From NCBI RefSeq assembly GCF_020177055.1, contig NZ_JAIQXT010000001.1, positions 310,001 through 374,000 of the forward strand: a stretch of 64,000 nucleotides of DNA. Direction: 5' to 3'. The translations under genes were made by a program, and so were the position numbers. The notes below the pieces were generated by a model. That model was given only the letters and a program-made list of their open reading frames with translations. It did no database searches and was not told the DNA's origin. Shown here in pieces: positions 8,285 through 17,187 of this stretch. Numbering within the stretch: position 1 is the stretch's first letter; each line of letters starts with the position of its first letter. Source of the DNA: Sphingomonas sp. R647. Its GTDB lineage: Bacteria; Pseudomonadota; Alphaproteobacteria; Sphingomonadales; Sphingomonadaceae.

Positions 8285-9199
8285 CTAGCGGGCGAGCCGC
8301 GTGGTCGGCGCGGTACAGCGCTCCATTGCGCGATCGATCATCGCGACCAGCCGGTTGCGGCTTTCCGCGAGGCGGGCAGGGTCCAGCCCGCGCTCCTGCG
8401 TCTCGAAATTCACATAGGGCAGGCCGCGCAGCAGCGCGTAGTTGGACAGCGACCCGTCGCTGACGCTCACCCGCTCAAACACGACGTTGAAATCGGCCAG
8501 CGCCAGCGCCTTGCCGCACCAGGCCGAATAGGGCGAGCGGCCGGAGCGGTAGGCGACATAGGCCAGGCTGTCGTCATCATCGAACGGCCATGCCCGGCCC
8601 TGCGACGCGTGCGGCTGCATGACGTCGTCGCAGAAGCGGATCGACACCTCGCCGCGCCCCGGCGGGTCGGACTGGTTGCAGCGTGAGTTGCGCGTGTCGA
8701 AGCCGGGCGAGTTGGTGTGCAGCGCGATGATCGGCAGCGCCCCGCGGCGCACATCGGCGAGGATGGTGTTGGCGTAGAGCGGTGTGCCGTCACGGAAGTT
8801 GCGATTGGGGTCGATCGGCCCGCCACGATCGACCGCCGCGTTCCGGCGGCGGCCGTCCTCGGCGATTCCTGAGTCTACGACGATCATCACCCCGCCATAG
8901 GCGCGCACGCCGGCCAGACCTGCTTCGAAGCCGGCATTCTCGTTGTCATGCGGCACGAACCACAGCGGCCCGCGTGGCTTGTTGACATTGGCGATGCGGA
9001 ACAGCCGCCAAGCCCCTCGTTCTTCACGAAATTCGATCTTCGTGACCGATAGCCCGCGCCACGTCGCGGGATCGCGATGACGGGCGAAATCGTCGTCGGT
9101 CAGCGTCAGCGGATCGACCGCCTCGCCGCGAACACCCGGCTCCGGCGCGATCCCGGTGAGGGCAAGCCAGACCGGAAGGGCGAGGAGCCGGCGCTTCAT
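8285..9199 (-). CDS. Exported protein with a possible HxxE...H metal site
   Basis: A 304-residue protein with a signal peptide (about residues 1-20) and no family I can name with confidence. It has a conserved-looking HDNE (84-87), DPNRNF (130-135) and ALHTNSPG (159-166). The HxxE...H spacing and the nearby Asn/Arg-rich motif recall M14 carboxypeptidases and the aspartoacylase/succinylglutamate-desuccinylase group; this is a resemblance I infer, not a family call. Five Cys/His pairs in the second half suggest a periplasmic fold. The ATG directly follows the rimO stop (TGAATG, no gap), so translation is probably coupled to rimO. Confidence 0.7.
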   Translation of the reverse strand: MKRRLLALPVWLALTGIAPEPGVRGEAVDPLTLTDDDFARHRDPATWRGLSVTKIEFREERGAWRLFRIANVNKPRGPLWFVPHDNENAGFEAGLAGVRAYGGVMIVVDSGIAEDGRRRNAAVDRGGPIDPNRNFRDGTPLYANTILADVRRGALPIIALHTNSPGFDTRNSRCNQSDPPGRGEVSIRFCDDVMQPHASQGRAWPFDDDDSLAYVAYRSGRSPYSAWCGKALALADFNVVFERVSVSDGSLSNYALLRGLPYVNFETQERGLDPARLAESRNRLVAMIDRAMERCTAPTTRLAR

Positions 9200-10528
9200 T
9201 CAGGCCAGCGGCGCGCCGTAGAGGTCGTGCTCGTCGGCGTCTTCGATCTCGACCTTGACGATATCGCCCTGTTTCAGATGCCCGGCATCACGCAGGAAGA
9301 CGGTGCCGTCGATCTCGGGCGCGTCGGCCTGTGACCGGGCATTGGCGCCGTCACCATCGACCTCGTCGATGATCACCTCAAGCGTGCGGCCGACCTTTGC
9401 CTGCAGCTTGGCCGCACTGATCGCGGCGGTCTTGGCCATGATCCGGGCGTAGCGCTCTTCCTTGACTTCTTCCGGCACCGCGCCGGGCAGGTCGTTGGCG
9501 GCAGCGCCCTCGACCGGTTCGAAGCGAAACGCGCCGACGCGGTCGAGCTGTGCCTCGTCGAGCCAGTCGAGCAGATACTGGAAATCCGCCTCGGTTTCAC
9601 CGGGGAAGCCCACGACGAAGGTCGAGCGGATCGTGATGTCCGGGGCGATTTCGCGCCATTTGTGAATGCGCTCGAGCACCTTCGCCTCGTTCGCCGGGCG
9701 GCGCATGGTGCGCAACACGCTGGGCGCGGCATGCTGGAACGGGATGTCTAGATAGGGGAGGATCAGCCCCTCGGCCATCAGCGGGATGACCTGATCGACA
9801 TGCGGGTAGGGATAGACATAGTGCAGCCGCACCCATGGCGCGATCTTCCCCAGCTCGCGGGCGAGATCGGTCATGTGGGGAACGACCTCCGCACCCTTCC
9901 ACATCCGCGGTTCCTTGCGGATGTCGACGCCATAGGCCGAGGTATCCTGGCTGATGACCAGCAGTTCCTTGGTCCCCGCCTCGACCAGCTTCTCCGCCTC
10001 GCGCAGGATCGCGTCGGGACGGCGGCTAACCAGATCGCCGCGCAGCGCCGGGATGATGCAGAAGGAGCAGCGGTGGTTACAGCCCTCGCTGATCTTCAGA
10101 TAGCTGTAGTGGCGCGGCGTGAGCTTGAGCCCGCCTTCGGGGACGAGGTTGAGAAACGCGTTGGGCGGCATTGGCGCGGCGTCGTGGACGGCACCGACCA
10201 CTTCCTCATACTGATGCGCACCTGTCACCGCCAACACATTGGGAAAGCGGGCGCGGATGACCTCGGCTTGCTTGCCCATGCACCCGGTGACGATGACGCG
10301 ACCATTCTCGGCAATCGCCTCGCCGATCGCTTCGAGCGATTCTTCCTTGGCGCTGTCGAGGAAGCCGCAGGTGTTGACCAGCACCACATCGGCGCCGGCA
10401 TAGTCGGCGGACATGGCATAGCCATCGGAACGGAGCTTGGTCAGGATACGCTCGGAGTCGACCAGATTCTTGGGACAGCCGAGCGACACCATGCCCACCT
10501 TCGGGGCTTCGGGGAGTCGCGTTGCCAT
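9200..10528 (-). CDS. rimO: Ribosomal protein S12 methylthiotransferase
   Basis: Radical-SAM enzyme that methylthiolates the conserved Asp of ribosomal protein S12. It has the three-part layout: an N-terminal MTTase domain with Cys in [12 protein letters not shown] (Cys18), [12 protein letters not shown] and VTGCMGKQ binding one 4Fe-4S cluster; a radical-SAM core with CNHRCSFC (CxxxCxxC) for the second cluster; and a C-terminal TRAM domain from about residue 375. [10 protein letters not shown] and the long form separate RimO from MiaB. 442 residues is normal. It is followed without a gap by the exported metal-site-like protein. Confidence 0.95.
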   Translation of the reverse strand: MATRLPEAPKVGMVSLGCPKNLVDSERILTKLRSDGYAMSADYAGADVVLVNTCGFLDSAKEESLEAIGEAIAENGRVIVTGCMGKQAEVIRARFPNVLAVTGAHQYEEVVGAVHDAAPMPPNAFLNLVPEGGLKLTPRHYSYLKISEGCNHRCSFCIIPALRGDLVSRRPDAILREAEKLVEAGTKELLVISQDTSAYGVDIRKEPRMWKGAEVVPHMTDLARELGKIAPWVRLHYVYPYPHVDQVIPLMAEGLILPYLDIPFQHAAPSVLRTMRRPANEAKVLERIHKWREIAPDITIRSTFVVGFPGETEADFQYLLDWLDEAQLDRVGAFRFEPVEGAAANDLPGAVPEEVKEERYARIMAKTAAISAAKLQAKVGRTLEVIIDEVDGDGANARSQADAPEIDGTVFLRDAGHLKQGDIVKVEIEDADEHDLYGAPLA

Positions 10529-10752
10529 GATCGGTCGGCGACATAGGCGATTTGGCGAAAAAAGATAGGGGCGCGGGCAATCCTCCAGCTTTGTTGTGCC
10601 GGAACTTGTCAGTTGTCGACCGTGCCGCGTGCCGCCAGACTTTCACGACGGTGCAAGTGCGTGTCTTTTCACCCCGGCGCGCAGCGGCGATGACGTCTCT
10701 GGTCTTTGCCGAATCACCGTCCTAACGTGGTGAATGAAAGGTCCTCATTTGA

Positions 10753-12471
10753 ATGAGGCTGGTGGGGCGGGTGCAGGCACCGAACATCATGCTGACGATC
10801 CTTCGTCAGCCAGCCGCGCGTATCGTGACGATCACGGGCACGCTGTTCATCATCGTCGCCTGGGTCACGGTGATCTGGCAGATCACGGAAGACCGGGCCG
10901 CTGCGGCTGAGGCGGCGATACGCGAAAATCGGGGTCGGGTGGTCGCGTTCGGCCAATATGTGCGCAAGACGCTGGAGGCGGCTGAGCTTGCCACGGTCTA
11001 TCTTGAGCAACGCTATGGCGAACAGGCGCGCGCCGAGGAAGCTAGCGCCCCGCGCCAGATCGTCCTGCCGCGGTATTTTGATCCGGCGATCGTCGGTGCG
11101 CAAATTGCCGACGCGGATGGCAATGTTCGCTTCAGCGCCGGGGACGGCGAGCAGAAAAATCTGAGCGGGCTACGTGTTTTTCGCGAGCTGAGGGCCACGC
11201 CCGATCGCATGCGCGCCATCTCCGATCCCATCCTGCGACGCGAAACCGGCGAGACCGTGCTGCTGATCGCCCGGTCGCTCCGCGATGAAGGGGGCAGGTT
11301 CCAGGGCATAGCGGCGGTGGAGATTCCGGCGCAGCGCTTCGTCGATTTCAACGTCGGGCTCAACTATCGCGCGGCAGACCTCATCTCCCTCATCTCATTG
11401 CGCGGCATGACGCTCGCGCGACGCGAAGGCAGCAGGGTGACCTGGGGACAGAACGTGCAGTTTACGCTGGTCATGCAGCGCCAGCTGGCCAATCCGATGG
11501 GAGACTATTGGGGGCCGAGCGTGCTCGACGGTCAGCGTAGGCTGTTCAGCCACCAGCGGCTTCCCAACTATCCCATTTTTGTCACCTCTGGGGTCGGTGA
11601 GGCTGATGTGCTGGCCCCGGCTGCCCGCCGGGCGGGGTGGTTCCTGAGCTTTGCGACCGCGTTGACATTGGTGGTCGGTGCGCTGCTCGTGCTCTACTTC
11701 CGGCACATCAGCAATCAGGAACAGGCGCAGCGCCGGATCGATATGATGCGCAATGAATTCGCACATTCGGCGCGCGTTTCGTCGCTGAGCGAGATGGCGG
11801 CGGGGCTGGCGCATGAGCTCAACCAGCCACTGACCGCGGCGTCGAACTACCTTGCGGTGGGTGAACTGATGCTACGGGGTGAAGGCACGCGAGAGGCCGT
11901 GGCATCGCAGCTTCACCAGGTGCGCGGCCAGATTGCCCGCGCGGGCGACATCATCCGCCGCATTCGCGATTATCTGTCGAAGGGAAGCGCGGAACTGCGC
12001 GTCGAACTGCTGGACCCCGTCATCTACGACGCGATCGAACTGGCGCGTGGCGGCAATAGCGCTCCGCGCGCGCGCATTCTGTATAATGGCGGGTATGGAC
12101 AGACCCGCGTGCTGATCGACCGGATCCAGATCCAGCAGGTTCTCGTCAATCTGATCCGCAATGCCGAAGAGGCGCTCGCGCCGCTCCCACCGGAGCGGCG
12201 TGAGATCCGGATAGCGAGCGACGTTCTGCCCAATGATATGCTTCAAATCCGCGTGGAAGATGATGGCCCGGGCTTTCCCGACAGTGTGCTCGAGCAGTTC
12301 AACCTGCCCTTCATCTCGACCAAAGCCGAGCATGGCCTGGGCATCGGACTGTCGATCTGCCGCCGGATCATCGAGGTGCATGGCGGTGAGCTGAAAGCCT
12401 GGAACCGCGGGCAGGGCGCGACGATCAGCATCACCGTGAAACGTGAAAGCGCGCTGCCAAAGCTGGATTGA
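10753..12471 (+). CDS. Membrane sensor histidine kinase with a periplasmic sensor domain
   Basis: A 572-residue inner-membrane kinase. Transmembrane helix 1 spans about 24-43 and helix 2 about 298-316, enclosing a 250-residue extracytoplasmic domain of PDC/dCache size. The cytoplasmic part has the H-box GLAHELNQPLTAASNY (His354) of the FixL/DctB/NtrB-like transmitter class, the N-box QQVLVNLIRNAEEAL, DDGPGFP and GLGIGLSICRRI, so it looks catalytically complete. There is no response-regulator gene next to it, so its partner is unknown. The start is the ATG with GAAAGG 11 bases upstream; an internal ATG at 10789 is possible. It converges on the K+ channel gene, 8 bases apart. Confidence 0.88.
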   Translation: MRLVGRVQAPNIMLTILRQPAARIVTITGTLFIIVAWVTVIWQITEDRAAAAEAAIRENRGRVVAFGQYVRKTLEAAELATVYLEQRYGEQARAEEASAPRQIVLPRYFDPAIVGAQIADADGNVRFSAGDGEQKNLSGLRVFRELRATPDRMRAISDPILRRETGETVLLIARSLRDEGGRFQGIAAVEIPAQRFVDFNVGLNYRAADLISLISLRGMTLARREGSRVTWGQNVQFTLVMQRQLANPMGDYWGPSVLDGQRRLFSHQRLPNYPIFVTSGVGEADVLAPAARRAGWFLSFATALTLVVGALLVLYFRHISNQEQAQRRIDMMRNEFAHSARVSSLSEMAAGLAHELNQPLTAASNYLAVGELMLRGEGTREAVASQLHQVRGQIARAGDIIRRIRDYLSKGSAELRVELLDPVIYDAIELARGGNSAPRARILYNGGYGQTRVLIDRIQIQQVLVNLIRNAEEALAPLPPERREIRIASDVLPNDMLQIRVEDDGPGFPDSVLEQFNLPFISTKAEHGLGIGLSICRRIIEVHGGELKAWNRGQGATISITVKRESALPKLD

Positions 12472-12479
12472 CGAACCTG

Positions 12480-13514
12480 CTAGCTGGAAGCGACGGCGCC
12501 CGTCGGGATAATCTCGACGATTACATCGTTTTCGCGCAGCGCGTGCGCTTCCGGCTCGAAGAATCCGTGCGGCACGCCATCGCGATAGATGCGCACGCCA
12601 AGGCCCGTGGCGATTGCCGACAGCGGCTTGCCGATCTCGTGGGCAGCCACGCAGCGCTCCGACAGATGCACCCGCCCGTCGACCGAAGCGAGGTCGAGCA
12701 TATAGTCCGCGACATGCATCCCCTCGACCGACCCAGCGAGGAGTAGTCCGGCGAAGCTGACCGGGTTGATGACGGTATTCGCTCCGGCTGCGCGCGCCGG
12801 AAATTCGTTGTCGTCCGCCTTGATGATGATCGAGATCGGCACCTTGGGCGCGAGGTGGCGGGCGGTCAGGGTAACGAGGATCGACGTGTCGTCGCGCCCG
12901 GTGGCGACGATCAGCGTCTTTGCCTCACCAATGCGCACGTCCTGCAGCGTCTGGTCGCGGGTCGCGTCGCCGACCAGCACATTGCAGCCCGCCTCTTCGG
13001 CACGGGACAGCGCGTGCTCGCTGCCGTCAATGACGACAATACAGGCGGGGTCGATGCCACGCGCGACCAGTTCGTTGACTGCGTCGGACCCGGTTTTCCC
13101 GTACCCCGCGACGACGATGTGATTGGTGAGCATTTTCTGGATCTGGGCCATGCGCCACCTGTCCCATGTGCGTTTGAGGATGAATTGGTAGGTCGTGCCG
13201 ATAAAGATCAGGATCACGAAGATGCGGATCGGCGTCACTACCAGCGCGTCGAACATGCGCGCGCCGGTCGAGATCGGCACGATGTCGCCATAGCCGGTCG
13301 TGGTGATCGAGATCATCGTGAAATAGATGATGTCGAGAAAGCTGATATGCTGATCGAAATTGTCGCGCAGCCCTTCGCGGTCGAACCAGTGGAAAGCCAC
13401 CGCAAAGGCATAGAGGCCCAGTACCGCCCCAACCCGCCAGGCGATCGACACCCAGGGCGATAAACTCGACTTGCGCCGGAGCGCCGCATGGGTCGGGGTG
13501 CTTTTGCGGCTCAA
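12480..13514 (-). CDS. Two-helix potassium channel with RCK/TrkA regulatory domains
   Basis: A 344-residue MthK/Kch-like channel. The first helix is about 24-42; a pore loop carries the selectivity filter TTGYGD (72-77); the second helix is about 90-110. The cytoplasmic part begins IVVAGYGKTGSDAV, a TrkA-N Rossmann nucleotide-binding fold, and continues to a TrkA-C-like end (SAIATGLGVRIYRDG...NDVIVEI). It probably assembles as a tetramer with an RCK gating ring. The ATG overlaps the stop of the NlpD-like gene by 4 bases, so an envelope hydrolase activator and a channel are co-translated. The ligand is unknown. Confidence 0.92.
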   Translation of the reverse strand: MSRKSTPTHAALRRKSSLSPWVSIAWRVGAVLGLYAFAVAFHWFDREGLRDNFDQHISFLDIIYFTMISITTTGYGDIVPISTGARMFDALVVTPIRIFVILIFIGTTYQFILKRTWDRWRMAQIQKMLTNHIVVAGYGKTGSDAVNELVARGIDPACIVVIDGSEHALSRAEEAGCNVLVGDATRDQTLQDVRIGEAKTLIVATGRDDTSILVTLTARHLAPKVPISIIIKADDNEFPARAAGANTVINPVSFAGLLLAGSVEGMHVADYMLDLASVDGRVHLSERCVAAHEIGKPLSAIATGLGVRIYRDGVPHGFFEPEAHALRENDVIVEIIPTGAVASS

Positions 13515-14578
13515 CGACTGGGCAGTCTCGGTAGCGGATCGACCGGGGTGCGGCCCTCACGCAGTTCGAAATGCAATTGCGGGCGCGTTGTTCCGCTGTC
13601 GCCGGACAGGGCGATCATCTGACCGCGCTTGACCGACTGGCCGCGCTGGACGAGCAACTGGCCGGCATGGCCATAGACGCTGGTCCAGCCGCTGCCATGC
13701 TGAAGGATCACGAGGCCACCGAGCGACGGAATTTCGCTACCGACATAGGCGACGGTGCCGTCGGCGGCGGCGAGGATCGGGGTGTCGAGCGGCACCGCGA
13801 TCTTGATCCCGTCGCTGCGCTCGCCGCTCGCGATCGGGCCGAAGCGCCGGATGATCGTACCCCGTGCGGGCCAGGCAAAGCCACCGCGTAGCGTCGCCGG
13901 CGCCGCAACCGCTGCGTCAGGGGGCAGGATGCGTGCAGAAGAGGCAGTCGGCCGGGTCGGGCGGGCGGTCTCGGCAATCGCGGGCTGGCCGCCGGTGACA
14001 ATGTCGTCGATGTCGAGTCGGAACGCCGCAGCGCGCTCTTCCAGCGTCATCGTCCGCGGATCGCCGGGGATCAGCAGCCGCATTCCGGTGCGCAGGATGA
14101 ACGGTTCGGCCAGGTCGTTCTCGGTGACAATGCGGCCCCAATCGACGCCATAGGCGCGGGCGATGGCGATGCCGGTCTCACCCGAACGAACAAGGTGATA
14201 CCGCCCGCCGGGGATCGACAGCCGCTGGCCGACGCGGATCGTGTAGGGCGGGGGCAGGTTGTTGGCGCGCGCGATCGCCTCCGACCCTGCGCCGGTCCGG
14301 TCGGCGATTCGGCGCAGCGTATCGCCGGGAACCACGACATATTCCGACGCCGCGATCGCGCGGGCATCGGCGGTGACACGGCGGGCTTCCCATGCCGAAA
14401 CCGGTGCGGGCAGTGCCGAGACATCGGCCTCACGGCGCGGCGCGCTGGTGGGATCGACCTGCCGGGGTTCCGGAGCGGGACGCGCAGCGGGAGCTGCTCC
14501 CGGCGGGATGCAACCGCCGGTCAGCGGCGCCAGCACCAGCGCCGCAATCAATCCCGCCCTGTTGCTGTTCCCCCGCAT
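13511..14578 (-). CDS. NlpD-like lipoprotein with LysM repeats and degenerate M23/LytM domain
   Basis: A 355-residue envelope protein. The signal peptide ends in PLTGGC (Cys23), a lipobox-like site. Two LysM peptidoglycan-binding repeats follow (YVVVPGDTLRRIADR and YHLVRSGETGIAIARAYG). The last 120 residues are a LytM/M23 domain closest to E. coli NlpD in its ending (LHFELREG...VDPLPRLPSR). The usual first zinc ligand, His in HxGxD, is replaced (RSDGIKIAV), and only one His is left of the HxH motif. It therefore probably does not cut murein itself but activates amidases during cell separation. It overlaps the channel gene by 4 bases, and surE lies 12 bases upstream. Confidence 0.9.
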   Translation of the reverse strand: MRGNSNRAGLIAALVLAPLTGGCIPPGAAPAARPAPEPRQVDPTSAPRREADVSALPAPVSAWEARRVTADARAIAASEYVVVPGDTLRRIADRTGAGSEAIARANNLPPPYTIRVGQRLSIPGGRYHLVRSGETGIAIARAYGVDWGRIVTENDLAEPFILRTGMRLLIPGDPRTMTLEERAAAFRLDIDDIVTGGQPAIAETARPTRPTASSARILPPDAAVAAPATLRGGFAWPARGTIIRRFGPIASGERSDGIKIAVPLDTPILAAADGTVAYVGSEIPSLGGLVILQHGSGWTSVYGHAGQLLVQRGQSVKRGQMIALSGDSGTTRPQLHFELREGRTPVDPLPRLPSR

Positions 14579-14590
14579 ATCCCGCCCGGC

Positions 14591-15355
14591 TTAGCCAAAT
14601 GTCCGGTTGAGCATAACAAGCGATTCACGATGCGTCAGGTCCAGATGCAGGGGCGTAACGGTAATCCATCCCTGTTCGATCGCCTCAAGGTCGGTATCGG
14701 CGACCGGCGAGTGCGGGACGCGGCCAAGGCCAAACCAGTAATAGTCGAACCCGCGCGGGTCGGTCCGCTTGTCGAGTCGGAGCCGTCCATAATCGCGCAG
14801 ACCCTGTCCTACCGGCTTGATTCCAGCCACATCGCTGGCCGGGATCGGCGGGAAGTTGACGTTCATCAGCGTGCGCGGTGCCCAGTCGGCTGCGATCAAC
14901 GGACGCAGCACGCGCTCGCCCCATTGCTCCGCCGCCTCGAAACTCACCCGCTCTCCGGGCGCGAGCGCGACGTAGCGCTGGCTCAATGCGATCGAGCGGA
15001 TGCCGGCGAGCGCGCCCTCCATCGCCGCCGAGACCGTGCCGGAATAGCTGACATCCTCGCCCAGATTCGCGCCGCGATTGACGCCGGAGAGGATCAGGTC
15101 GGGCGGCCCGTCCTTCATGATCTCCGCCAGCGCCATCATCACCGCATCGGTTGGCGTCCCGGTAACGGCAAAGCGCCGCTCGCCGAAGCGGCGCAGACGC
15201 ACGGGATCGGTCAGGCTGAGCGAACGGCCTTTGCCTGATTGCTCCTCCAGCGGCGCGACGATGGTGACGTCGTCGGATAGGGTGCGGGCGAGCCGCTCGA
15301 GGACCTCGAGGCCATGGGCATGGACGCCATCATCGTTGGTGAGGAGGATCCTCAC
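14591..15355 (-). CDS. surE: 5'/3'-nucleotidase SurE
   Basis: Divalent-metal nucleotidase that removes phosphate from nucleoside monophosphates and helps survival in stationary phase. It has the N-terminal metal-binding [14 protein letters not shown] (Asp8, Asp9), [11 protein letters not shown] and [25 protein letters not shown], all typical. 254 residues matches the family. The ATG overlaps the serS stop by 4 bases. serS-surE-nlpD is a common gene order (often with pcm) in Proteobacteria, which supports the NlpD call for the next gene. Confidence 0.96.
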   Translation of the reverse strand: MRILLTNDDGVHAHGLEVLERLARTLSDDVTIVAPLEEQSGKGRSLSLTDPVRLRRFGERRFAVTGTPTDAVMMALAEIMKDGPPDLILSGVNRGANLGEDVSYSGTVSAAMEGALAGIRSIALSQRYVALAPGERVSFEAAEQWGERVLRPLIAADWAPRTLMNVNFPPIPASDVAGIKPVGQGLRDYGRLRLDKRTDPRGFDYYWFGLGRVPHSPVADTDLEAIEQGWITVTPLHLDLTHRESLVMLNRTFG

Positions 15356-16629
15356 CCGCGCGGCTCAAGCCGGTTCACGCCGCGCAGATAGGGCTGGAGC
15401 ACCTCAGGCACTGCCACCGCGCCGTCCTGCTGCTGGTAATTCTCCAGCACCGCCACCAACGTGCGGCCGACCGCGAGGCCGGATCCGTTGAGCGTATGCA
15501 CGAACGCCGGCTTGCCCTCAGCATTGCGGTAGCGCGCGTTCATCCGGCGCGCCTGGAAGTCGCCACAGGTCGAACAGGACGAAATCTCGCGATAGCGCGC
15601 CTGTCCGGGAAGCCACACCTCAAGGTCATAGGTCCGCGTCGCGCTGAACCCCATGTCACCCGCGCACAACAGCATGCGACGGAAGGACAGACCGAGCCGC
15701 GTCAGAATATCCTCGGCGCACGCGGTCATCCGCTCATGCTCCGCCTCGGACTGCTCGGGCGTCGTGATCGACACCATTTCGACCTTTTCGAACTGGTGCT
15801 GGCGGATGAAGCCGCGCGTGTCGCGCCCCGCTGCGCCCGCTTCGGAGCGGAAACAGGGGGTCAGCGCGGTGAGCCGCAGCGGGAGTTCCTCGCCGCTCAG
15901 GATCTGCTCACGCACGCTGTTGGTCAGGCTGACTTCCGATGTCGGGATCAGCCAGCGGCCATCGGTGGTGCGGAACGAATCCTCGGCGAACTTCGGCAAC
16001 TGGCCGGTCCCGAACATGATCTCGTCGCGCACCAGCACCGGCGGCACGCACTCGTCATAGCCATGATCGCCGGTCAGCGTGTCGAGCATGAACTGGCCAA
16101 GCGCGCGGTGCAGCTTCGCCGCCGGGCCGCGCAGCAGGGTGAAGCGCGATCCGCCGAGCATCGCGCCCGTGTCGAAATCGAGGCCGAGCGCAGGGCCGAA
16201 TTCGTGATGCTCCCCTGGCGTGAAGGCAAAGGCCGGCTGCGTACCGATCGTGTGGACGAGTTGGTTGTCGTCCTCGTTCGCGCCTTCCGGAACATCGGCG
16301 GCGGGCAAATTGGGGATCGCGGCGAGGGCGGTCCGCAGCGCTTCGTCCGCCGCGCTCTGGGCGAGATTAAGGTCCTCCAGCGTCTGCTTGAGCCCCGCGA
16401 CTTCCGCCATCAACGCCTGCGCGCGCTCCTCGTCCTTTGCCGCCTTGGCCTGACCGACCTGCTTCGACAGGTCGTTGCGGCGCGTCTGCGCCTCCTGCTG
16501 CTGCGTGGTCAGCGCGCGGCGGGCTTCGTCCAGCGCGACCAGCATCTCGGCCTGCGGTTCGGCGCCACGGCGGGCAAGGGCGGCGTCGAACGCCTCGGGG
16601 TTCTCTCGGATGGCGCGGATGTCGTGCAT
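15352..16629 (-). CDS. serS: Seryl-tRNA synthetase
   Basis: Charges tRNA-Ser (and tRNA-Sec) with serine. The 425 residues start [18 protein letters not shown], the family N-terminus, followed by the long antiparallel coiled-coil tRNA-binding arm (about 30-110). The class II core has motif 2 ([20 protein letters not shown]) and motif 3 ([18 protein letters not shown]). It is the first gene of a serS-surE-nlpD-channel run with 4-base overlaps at two junctions. Confidence 0.97.
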   Translation of the reverse strand: MHDIRAIRENPEAFDAALARRGAEPQAEMLVALDEARRALTTQQQEAQTRRNDLSKQVGQAKAAKDEERAQALMAEVAGLKQTLEDLNLAQSAADEALRTALAAIPNLPAADVPEGANEDDNQLVHTIGTQPAFAFTPGEHHEFGPALGLDFDTGAMLGGSRFTLLRGPAAKLHRALGQFMLDTLTGDHGYDECVPPVLVRDEIMFGTGQLPKFAEDSFRTTDGRWLIPTSEVSLTNSVREQILSGEELPLRLTALTPCFRSEAGAAGRDTRGFIRQHQFEKVEMVSITTPEQSEAEHERMTACAEDILTRLGLSFRRMLLCAGDMGFSATRTYDLEVWLPGQARYREISSCSTCGDFQARRMNARYRNAEGKPAFVHTLNGSGLAVGRTLVAVLENYQQQDGAVAVPEVLQPYLRGVNRLEPRG

Positions 16630-16720
16630 GGGCGCAGGCTATGGCGAGCCGCGCGGGGCTAGGCAACCCGGTGCGCGCGGCGTGCGTTCATGCTGCACAA
16701 CATAACCAGGAGAAACACCG

Positions 16721-17164
16721 ATGCAGGTTCCCCATAACGCAATGGTCGTCGTCGCCGATGGCCGCAAGATGCTGTTCCTGAGGAACGAGGGTGATGCGGT
16801 GCATCTCAATCTGCAGGTCGAGCGCAAGCGGGTGCAGGATAATCCCGACAATATCGACCAGCGCACCGACGCGCCGGGCCGCAGCTTCTCAAGCGTCGGG
16901 CCGGGCCGCAGCGCCTATGAGGAAACCGACTTCCACCAGTTGGAAGAAGACCGGTTCGCGGCGGAGACGGCGGAATTGCTCAAGAAGCGTGCGCTGAACA
17001 ACGATTTCGAATCGCTGATCATCATCGCGCCGCCGCGCACGCTGGGCGAGCTGCGCAAACATTATCACAAGGAAGTGAGCGAGCGGCTGACCGGTGAGAT
17101 CGACAAGACGCTGACCGGTCATCCGATCCCGGATATCGAACAGGCCCTGATGAACGCGGAGTAA
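16721..17164 (+). CDS. Host-attachment-protein family (PF10116-like)
   Basis: A 147-residue cytoplasmic protein of the family annotated as required for attachment to host cells. Features are MVVVADGRKMLFLRNEG near the start, the central ETDFHQLEEDRFAAETAELL, and DFESLIIIAPPRTLGELRKHY, a release-factor-eRF1-like strand-helix unit shared with the baeRF group. The family's molecular function is not established; members are widespread in free-living Alphaproteobacteria. The ATG follows AGGAGA by about 8 bases. It is divergent from serS and convergent with the Ser-rich surface protein gene. Confidence 0.85.
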   Translation: MQVPHNAMVVVADGRKMLFLRNEGDAVHLNLQVERKRVQDNPDNIDQRTDAPGRSFSSVGPGRSAYEETDFHQLEEDRFAAETAELLKKRALNNDFESLIIIAPPRTLGELRKHYHKEVSERLTGEIDKTLTGHPIPDIEQALMNAE

Positions 17165-17187
17165 CCCGGCGCTGGTCGCCGCGGCGC

